Shown here piece after piece: positions 58,762 to 64,000 of a DNA stretch of 64,000 bases. Below the pieces are notes generated by a model. The model searched no databases, had not been told where the DNA came from, and was given only the letters and a program-made list of their open reading frames with translations. The DNA comes from Mycobacterium sp. MBM (lineage in GTDB: Bacteria > Actinomycetota > Actinomycetes > Mycobacteriales > Mycobacteriaceae), in assembly GCA_021648845.1 (NCBI GenBank), contig JAKJHY010000015.1, forward strand, positions 47,357-111,356. The letters are read 5' to 3'. The translations under genes and the position numbers were made by a program. Numbering within the stretch: position 1 is the stretch's first letter; every line of letters starts with the position of its first letter.

Positions 58762-59958
58762 TCAGGGGGCTGGGGTGAAGCCGATGGGAAGGGTGACGGG
58801 CCCGGTGTTGCCGGAGTCGGGAAGCCACGTGGCGCCGGGCAGTTCGTGCGGGTCGACCATCCGCCGGGCCAGCAGCGGCAGCGCCTCGCTCATATCGGCG
58901 CGGGCGACGAAGTGGCCCAGACAGTAGTGCAGGCCACCGCCGAACCCGAAGTGCGGCTTGCGTTCCGCGGTGATGTCCAGGCCCGGGGTGTACACGCGGG
59001 GGTCGGTGCCGGCGGCCTCGGTGTAAAGGTGCACGGTGGTGCCGGCCTTCAGCTCCACGCCCTCATACTCGAAGTCCTCGACCACCTCGCGGGTCACCCA
59101 GCGGGTGGTGGGGTTCAGCCGCATGATCTCTTCGACGGCCTTGCCGCCCAGGTCGGGTCGTTGGCCGAGCAGGCGCCACTGGTCAGGGTGGGCCAGGAAG
59201 GTCTGCATGGCGAGGCCGAGCTGATTGCGGGTGGTGTCGAAGGCAGCGAAGATCAGCATCGTCAGGCCGTCGCGCAACTCGTCGTCGGAGAGTCGGCCGT
59301 CCTCGGGGTCGGCGGCGTTGACGAACGCGGTCACGAAGTCCTCGCGCGGATGTGCGCGGCGGTCGGCGATCTGCGCGTCGCAGTAGTCATACAGCCGGGC
59401 CAGGGCGGACTCGATGCGGGGTAGGTCGTCCTTGAGGGTGACCGCCATCGCCAGCCCGATGGTGGTGGCCTCCTTGGCCAGGATGCGCCAATCCTGTTCG
59501 GGGGTGCCGAGCATGATGGCGGTGACCCGGGCCGAGTACGGCTCGGCGAATTCGGTCATGAACTCGCAGCGGTCGGGTGCGGCGAAGGCGTCGACGAGTT
59601 CGCCTGCCAGCGCCTGGAATCGGGGCACCTGGCCGGCGATGAGCTGCTGGGTGAAGGCCGGTGTCATCAGGCGGCGTAGGCGGCGGTGTTCCTCGCCCTC
59701 CTTATTGAGCAGCCAGCTGGCCCACCATCGGGCGAAGGGGCCCTCGGTGACGCCGTTGTGCGCGGGCCAGGCGATGCTGCCCTGGCGGAGCTGGCGGCTC
59801 TTGAGCAGCTTGTTCATCTCGGCATAGCGCAGCACGGCGATGCCGTAGGGGGTGGTGGCGTACCAGCTGCGCTCGCGGGCCTCGTGCACTTCGGCGGAGG
59901 TCAGCGAGAATTCCGGGTCGGCGACATCGAAGTGGGGAACGAGGTCGAGAGGCGACAT
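58762..59958 (-). CDS. Cytochrome P450
   Basis: A 398-residue bacterial class I P450. I-helix LTMLIFAAFDTTRNQLGLAM with the Asp-Thr pair, ExxR in VEEIMRLNP, and the haem-binding loop FGFGGGLHYCLGHFVAR with the axial Cys. No ferredoxin gene accompanies it, so the redox partner is encoded elsewhere. First gene of the operon that continues with the gamma-glutamyl ligase; P450 genes next to a GS-like gene and a GntR regulator recall the secondary-amine (morpholine/piperidine) clusters of mycobacteria. The ATG at 59958 follows a promoter at 59999-60025. Confidence 0.92.
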   Translation of the reverse strand: MSPLDLVPHFDVADPEFSLTSAEVHEARERSWYATTPYGIAVLRYAEMNKLLKSRQLRQGSIAWPAHNGVTEGPFARWWASWLLNKEGEEHRRLRRLMTPAFTQQLIAGQVPRFQALAGELVDAFAAPDRCEFMTEFAEPYSARVTAIMLGTPEQDWRILAKEATTIGLAMAVTLKDDLPRIESALARLYDYCDAQIADRRAHPREDFVTAFVNAADPEDGRLSDDELRDGLTMLIFAAFDTTRNQLGLAMQTFLAHPDQWRLLGQRPDLGGKAVEEIMRLNPTTRWVTREVVEDFEYEGVELKAGTTVHLYTEAAGTDPRVYTPGLDITAERKPHFGFGGGLHYCLGHFVARADMSEALPLLARRMVDPHELPGATWLPDSGNTGPVTLPIGFTPAP

Positions 59959-59998
59959 CGGGGCTACCTCCAGGGTGCGTGACCGGATGCCTTTAAAG

Positions 59999-60025
59999 AC
60001 TCTAGAAATAGAGGCTTAATGTCAA
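59999..60025 (-). promoter_or_regulatory. Promoter of the P450-ligase operon with overlapping dyad
   Basis: On the minus strand, TTGACA (60025-60020) and TAGAGT (60004-59999) are 15 bp apart. A perfect dyad CTCTA-N4-TAGAG (60000-60013) overlaps the -10 element, a natural repressor position. Predicted 5' leader of about 35 bases. Confidence 0.55.
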
Positions 60026-60057
60026 GGGCTGGGAGTTAAGTCTGGGTAACCCGTCGG

Positions 60058-60750
60058 TCAGCTGTTTGCCACGGCGATGGACCAGCCGTTGCCGAGGGGG
60101 AGTTCGGCCACCTCGTGGAACGTTTCGTCTTCGGTGGGCACGGCGGCGAGCCGTGAGCCGACCAGCCAGCGCGGGGTATTCGCGGCGATGACGCGACGCT
60201 CGGTGTTCACCACGACGGCGTCCTCGTCGGTGTGGCGCAGCACCTCGATGAGCCGGCGTTCGACATCGCCGACCACCAGATCGGCGCCGGCCACCCCGAG
60301 GAAGGTGCCGTCGGCGATCACCGGGATGGTCGCGGTGATGGTGTACATGTCCGAGCCGCTGTAGTCGACGTAGGGGCCGTAGGCGACGCGCTGTTGGCCG
60401 CGCTGGGCCAACTGATACCAGTCCATCTGCAGGTAGTCGTAGACGTCGATGCTGGTCGGGTCGAAGTTCAGCCGCAGCCGGGCAACCCGCTCGTTGTGCC
60501 GCTGCCACCACGCCATATAGCGTTCGCGGCCCTCGACCACCGACGGCGCGGCGACAAAACCCATGCCCCAGATGCCGTGTTCGCGCGCGAGCAACCCGGC
60601 GAGCAGGCGCTGCAATCCGGAGAAGTGGGTCTCGGTGAGGGCCGCGCGCGGCGGGCGGCTGCGCAGCACCTCCTCGGCGACCGCGTCGAGCAACAAGTAG
60701 AACGGCTCGACGGCCCGTGAGGCTTCGGCGGCCAACTGTTGGGCGGTCAT
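60058..60750 (-). CDS. Stand-alone cytosolic Cache-domain protein
   Basis: A 230-residue protein with the Cache-domain pattern: YDYLQMDWYQLAQRGQQRVA, YGPYVDYSGSDMYTITATIP and VIADGTFLGVAGADLVVGDV. Cache domains are normally extracytoplasmic sensors of receptors; this one has no signal peptide, no transmembrane helix and no output domain. In amino-acid-binding Cache domains an Arg stands just before the WY motif; here it is Met-Asp, which could suit an amine ligand without a carboxylate (inference). Its ATG overlaps the gntR stop as ATGA, so regulator and sensor are made together. Confidence 0.78.
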   Translation of the reverse strand: MTAQQLAAEASRAVEPFYLLLDAVAEEVLRSRPPRAALTETHFSGLQRLLAGLLAREHGIWGMGFVAAPSVVEGRERYMAWWQRHNERVARLRLNFDPTSIDVYDYLQMDWYQLAQRGQQRVAYGPYVDYSGSDMYTITATIPVIADGTFLGVAGADLVVGDVERRLIEVLRHTDEDAVVVNTERRVIAANTPRWLVGSRLAAVPTEDETFHEVAELPLGNGWSIAVANS

Positions 60751-61481
60751 GACTGCCCAGCCAGATCCATGTTCACGGTGGTCAGTCGGGGGAGCTGGCT
60801 CATCGCGTGATCCTCGGCGAGCCGGCGCGCCTCGGCGGCGTTCTCGGCGGCGACCGCCGCGGCGATGGCGTGCTGGGCCTCGACATAGGCGGCGACGTCG
60901 ACGTCGGGACCGATGGGCAGCCAGATGAGTCCGGCGAGTTCGGCCTGCAGGTTCGCTTCGCGCCGGGCCAGTCGCGCGGACTGGGAGGCGACGGCCACCT
61001 GGATGTGGAAGCGGCTGTCGGCGCGGATCCGGTCGCCCAGGGTGGCGGCCGCGCCGAGTTGATCGGTGAGCGCGAACAGTCGGCGGACCGCGTAGGGAGC
61101 GGCGCGTTCGGCGGCGAGTTTCGCGGCCTGGCCGGCGATGGCGGTGTGCTCGTCGAACAAGTCGCGCAGGTCCGAGGCGCTCATCGCGGCGAGGCGTTCG
61201 GTCAGCTGGTCGACCGGCGGGCCCTCGGGGCGGCGGACGAAGGAACCGCCGCTGCGGCCGCGCCGGGTCTCCACGAGATGCTGTTCGCGCAGCGTGGCCA
61301 GGGCTTCGCGGACGGTCATCGGGGCGACGCCGAACTGGGCGGCGAGGTCGACTTCGACCGGGAGGCGTTCACCGTCGTCGAGCAGGCCGAGGTGGATGGC
61401 CTCGGTGATGCGCAGGACGATTTCGTCGGCACGGCCGACGGGCGCGTCGGGGGCGACCAGGGGGGAGAGCGAGGACACCAC
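60747..61481 (-). CDS. GntR-family regulator (FadR subfamily, FCD domain)
   Basis: A 244-residue regulator. Winged HTH: IVLRITEAIHLGLLDDGERL, PVEVDLAAQFGVAPMTVREA and LATLREQHLVETRRGRSGGS. The FCD ligand domain has the metal-binding residues Asp/His in ADSRFHIQVA and His in AQHAIAAAV and EDHAMSQLP. Starts at the GTG at 61481 behind a GGGAGG ribosome binding site. It is divergent from the permease, with a long dyad between them, and is coupled to the Cache gene downstream. Likely controls the permease and the P450 operon in response to an amine or derived acid. Confidence 0.9.
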   Translation of the reverse strand: MVSSLSPLVAPDAPVGRADEIVLRITEAIHLGLLDDGERLPVEVDLAAQFGVAPMTVREALATLREQHLVETRRGRSGGSFVRRPEGPPVDQLTERLAAMSASDLRDLFDEHTAIAGQAAKLAAERAAPYAVRRLFALTDQLGAAATLGDRIRADSRFHIQVAVASQSARLARREANLQAELAGLIWLPIGPDVDVAAYVEAQHAIAAAVAAENAAEARRLAEDHAMSQLPRLTTVNMDLAGQS

Positions 61482-61517
61482 TGCTGCCTCCCTCCCCGTT
61501 GGCCTGACGTCGAAATG

Positions 61518-61551
61518 TACCGGATCGAGAACAAATTCTGTCGTTCCGGTA
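61518..61551. promoter_or_regulatory. Candidate GntR operator in the permease-gntR gap
   Basis: TACCGGATCGA (61518-61528) and TCGTTCCGGTA (61541-61551) are inverted repeats matching at 10 of 11 positions around a 12-base AT-rich centre that itself contains AGAA-N4-TTCT. It lies 37 bp from the gntR start and 65 bp from the permease start. Confidence 0.55.
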
Positions 61552-61616
61552 GCAAGTTAAACAATAGGACTGTAGTTTTTCGCTCACTCGGTTCTTGCCC
61601 GAAGGAGAGCAGGCTC

Positions 61617-63119
61617 ATGACCACTGCCACGCCACCGACCCCCCGCCCCGACGACGCTTCTCATTCCGATGACGACGCCGCGCACCTCGACTCCCTGGGG
61701 TACAAGTCGGAGTTCAAGCGCGATATGAGCCCGTGGGCGAACTTCAGCCTGGGGTTCACCTATCTGTCACCGGTCGTCGGTGTGTACACGCTGTTCGCGT
61801 TCGCGTTGGCCACCGGCGGGCCGCCGATGATCTGGAGTTTCCTGATCGTCGGTGTGGGCCAGTTGCTGGTCGCGCTGGTGTTCAGCGAGATCGTCGCGCA
61901 GTTCCCGGTCGCCGGCGGGGTGTACCCGTGGGCGCGACGGCTGTGGGGTCGACGGTATGCGTGGATGACCGGGTGGGTGTACCTGGTGGCGTTGCTGGTC
62001 ACCATCGCCTCGGTCACCTACGGCGGCGGGCCATTCGTCGCCGCTGTCTTCGGTATCGAGGCCACTACGGACAGCATCATCCTGTTCGCGCTGTTGTTGA
62101 TCGCGGTGGCGACGGCGATCAATTTCCTTGGTACGAAAGTCCTTGCCAAGGCGGCGATCATCGGATTCACCGCCGAGATCATCGGTGCGCTGGTGGTCGG
62201 CGGCTGGCTGCTGATCGCACACCGAGAGCACAACCTCGGGGTGCTGTTCGACAGCTTTGGCACCGGCGGTGACGGCAACTACCTGTGGGCGTTCGCGGCG
62301 GCAGCCCTGATCGGTGTGTACCAGTACTACGGCTTCGAGGCGTGCGGCGATGTGGCCGAGGAGGTGCGCGATCCGGGTCGGCTGATCCCGAAGGCCATGC
62401 GCCGCACCATCTATATCGGTGGTGCGGCAGCCACTTTCGTGTGTCTGGCGTTGATCCTCGCGGTGGCCGACATCCCGGCGGTGATCGCCGGCGAGGACAC
62501 CGACCCGGTGAGCACGGTGCTGGGCGAGGCGTTCGGCCCGTTCGGGTCCAAGGTGATCCTGGTGATCGTGCTGATCTCGTTCCTGTCCTGCGCGATGAGC
62601 CTGCAGGCCGCGGCGAGCCGGCTGGCCTACTCGTACGGGCGCGACGGGATGATCATGGGATCGTCTCTGCTGAGCAAGTTTTCGGCGACCAGGCATGTGC
62701 CGCCCTACGCCTTGGTGGTAGCGGCGGTGGTGCCTGCGGTGATCGTGATCGGGTCGCGGTTCTCCACCGATGCCATCACCAAGATCATCAGCTTCGCCGC
62801 GCTCGGGATCTACATCGCCTTCCAGATGGTGGTGCTGGCCGCGCTGCGGGCCCGGCTGAAGGGCTGGGTGCCGTCCGGGAAGTACTCACTGGGGCGTTGG
62901 GGGATGCCGGTCAATATCGCGGCGCTGGCGTACGGCGTGATCGCCATGGTGAACATGGCGTGGCCCCGGACCCCGGATGCCGCCTGGTACGACAACTGGA
63001 TCGTCGCGCTGTCGGCGGTGGTGGTGATCGGAATCGGATTGGTGTACATGGTGGTTCACCCGGTGGCTGGTCGGAGTACCGCGCCGTACAGTGATGCGAT
63101 CCCTTCGGGTCGGGGCTGA
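61617..63119 (+). CDS. APC-superfamily amino acid/amine permease
   Basis: A 500-residue transporter with about 12 helices. APC features: SEFKRDMSPWANFSLGFTYL with the helix-1 break, VFSEIVAQFPVAGGVYPWAR, LWGRRYAWMTGWVY, YQYYGFEACGDVAEEVRDPG (helix 6 substrate region) and AAASRLAYSYGRDGM. It resembles GABA, choline or other amine permeases of actinobacteria. The ATG at 61617 has a GAAGGAGAG ribosome binding site. It is divergent from gntR and likely imports the substrate of the P450/gamma-glutamyl operon. Confidence 0.9.
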   Translation: MTTATPPTPRPDDASHSDDDAAHLDSLGYKSEFKRDMSPWANFSLGFTYLSPVVGVYTLFAFALATGGPPMIWSFLIVGVGQLLVALVFSEIVAQFPVAGGVYPWARRLWGRRYAWMTGWVYLVALLVTIASVTYGGGPFVAAVFGIEATTDSIILFALLLIAVATAINFLGTKVLAKAAIIGFTAEIIGALVVGGWLLIAHREHNLGVLFDSFGTGGDGNYLWAFAAAALIGVYQYYGFEACGDVAEEVRDPGRLIPKAMRRTIYIGGAAATFVCLALILAVADIPAVIAGEDTDPVSTVLGEAFGPFGSKVILVIVLISFLSCAMSLQAAASRLAYSYGRDGMIMGSSLLSKFSATRHVPPYALVVAAVVPAVIVIGSRFSTDAITKIISFAALGIYIAFQMVVLAALRARLKGWVPSGKYSLGRWGMPVNIAALAYGVIAMVNMAWPRTPDAAWYDNWIVALSAVVVIGIGLVYMVVHPVAGRSTAPYSDAIPSGRG

Positions 63120-63172
63120 AACTTCGGGTGTCGAGGCGCTCGGCTCTGAGCGACAACGTACTTCGTGATTTC

Positions 63173-63811
63173 TCAACGGGTAGTGCCGATGACCTGGTGG
63201 ATGATGAACCGGTCCATCTCTCCCTCCGGGAGATAGGGCTCTGGCCGCAAGGTCACCGTGCGCGCCTGAAACCGCTCGTCGTCTTTTCCAAGTACGCGCA
63301 CCCCGGCAACCGGGTCGGCGACGCAGAAGCCGTCCACCGAGATGGCGAGATCGTCGAACGCCGCTTCGGTGTTCGCGTAGCGTCCGGGTCCGCCGTTCAA
63401 CCGCTCCAAAAGCGCCAGCGGCTCCCACTCGCGCAGCGCGAAGAAATCCTTGCCATCGAGAAACAGGGGTCGTTGCTGTCTGACCGGCATGATCTCTACA
63501 AGGCGGTCGGCTGTGTAGCCCAGGACGAGGCTCGGATCGCCACGCGTTTCTGTCACGCTGTCCGCGGCCGGCCCACTCTCCATGTATGTCGCGATCAGGG
63601 CCTGCTTCTCCTCTTCGCTCAGCGCGTCGCCGAAAGTCTCCAGCGTGTCGAGCAGAACGTCGTCGGGAACACGATCGCTGCCGCGACCTGTCACCGCGCC
63701 GTAGGTATCGGACAGCGCGTCGACCTGCGTCGGGGACATGCCAAATAGGAGTCGCCCCAGCCCCTTACGCGGAAGAACTGTCCAGTCAGCATCTGTTGCC
63801 ATCGTGGCCAC
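63173..63811 (-). CDS. Unrecognised protein
   Basis: A 212-residue protein, VATMATDADWTVLPRKGLGR onward, mostly acidic. No family was recognised. The segments KGLGRLLFGMSPTQVDALSD, GYTADRLVEIMPVRQQRPLF and ADPVAGVRVLGKDDERF suggest a mixed alpha/beta fold and are reminiscent of immunity-type proteins of contact-dependent toxins, but that is weak. The GTG at 63811 has GGAGGAG 4 bases upstream and is preferred over an ATG at 63802. GC content and codon use are lower in GC than in neighbouring genes, suggesting acquisition. Confidence 0.6.
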   Translation of the reverse strand: MATMATDADWTVLPRKGLGRLLFGMSPTQVDALSDTYGAVTGRGSDRVPDDVLLDTLETFGDALSEEEKQALIATYMESGPAADSVTETRGDPSLVLGYTADRLVEIMPVRQQRPLFLDGKDFFALREWEPLALLERLNGGPGRYANTEAAFDDLAISVDGFCVADPVAGVRVLGKDDERFQARTVTLRPEPYLPEGEMDRFIIHQVIGTTR

Positions 63812-63910
63812 CTGTCTCCTCCCGGATGTTCGTGCCTACCAGGATGTCATTGTCAGTGCCGGGTACGACGATGAGCGGTTGCTTCGAACCAAGGAGAAAT
63901 CGATGAGGCG

Positions 63911-64000
63911 TGTTGTTGTGACCTGTATGGGTTCAGGACATCTTTGACCGTTCGTCATCGGGACATGGTTGACGAGCAACCCGCGCCTGCGACGGTCTCG
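63911..64000 (+). mobile_element. Possible left end of an insertion sequence, truncated by the window edge
   Basis: From about 63911 the sequence TGTTGTTGTGACCTGTATGG resembles a transposon terminus, and an ATG at 63965 opens a frame (MVDEQPAPATVS) that continues past the window end. The start of some actinobacterial transposases looks like this, but only 12 codons are visible. The assignment rests on resemblance and on the low-GC, gene-poor setting. Confidence 0.25.

Noticed and set aside
63738..63947. Short plus-strand frame overlapping the start of the 212-residue gene
   Set aside because: Its third codon positions are not GC-biased, it overlaps a better-supported gene, and no ribosome binding site is present.
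1..64000. CRISPR arrays, rRNA or ordinary tRNA genes
   Set aside because: None seen by reading the sequence; the only tRNA-like structure is the tmRNA at 45506-45877.

Overview
The window looks like a fast-growing Mycobacterium (Mycolicibacterium-type) chromosome. It is GC-rich, uses many GTG starts and 4-bp ATGA/GTGA gene overlaps, and carries mycobacterial hallmark genes: antigen 85, MmpL, paired FadE acyl-CoA dehydrogenases, FprA, and FtsX with an extracellular Cys pair. Gene order follows the M. tuberculosis segment around Rv3100c-Rv3160c (smpB, ftsX, ftsE, Pro-rich protein, MscS-like, prfB, fprA, hisN, fadE24, fadE23, Rv3143-like regulator, nuoA-N), with accessory blocks inserted. Homology statements come from recalled family features, not from searches.

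Layout. 1-920: the start of a phosphotransferase gene and a divergent TetR regulator. 989-17069: a crotonase and the complete 14-gene complex I operon nuoA-nuoN on the minus strand, with a CRP-like site upstream of nuoA. 17253-19256: an atypical receiver protein, a YceI protein, an NTF2-like protein and a divergent methyltransferase with a MerR-type promoter. 19261-26844: an eight-gene minus-strand catabolic operon (homogentisate-dioxygenase-like cupin, alpha/beta hydrolase, CoA-transferase, HMG-CoA-lyase-like enzyme, TetR, acyl-CoA dehydrogenase, phosphotransferase, DUF6285-like protein). 26950-29351: azoreductase, flavin monooxygenase and TetR. 29580-30551: an antigen 85C-like mycolyltransferase preceded by tandem hairpins. 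30693-36783: fadE23, fadE24 and hisN, flanked by two DUF559-type genes that each carry flanking repeats.

36895-45877 is the conserved core: fprA, prfB, mscS-like, Pro-rich protein, ftsE, ftsX, smpB, a GGDEF-EAL protein and the tmRNA gene. 46036-50912 holds an alpha/beta hydrolase, two small membrane proteins and an MmpL transporter. 51041-53060 pairs a probable diiron protein, of a family usually labelled metal-dependent hydrolase, with a flavin/2Fe-2S reductase. 53065-55027 is a MarR-controlled SDR/NTF2 module with two clear operators.

55156-63119 is the most distinctive region. It contains a cytochrome P450, a glutamine-synthetase-like gamma-glutamyl ligase, a substrate-binding-type protein without a signal peptide, two gamma-glutamyl hydrolases, a cytosolic stand-alone Cache-domain sensor coupled to a GntR regulator, and a divergent amino acid/amine permease. 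I infer an amine uptake and gamma-glutamylation pathway in which the P450 may take the oxidation step. 63120-64000 is lower in GC, with an unrecognised gene and what may be the left end of an insertion sequence.
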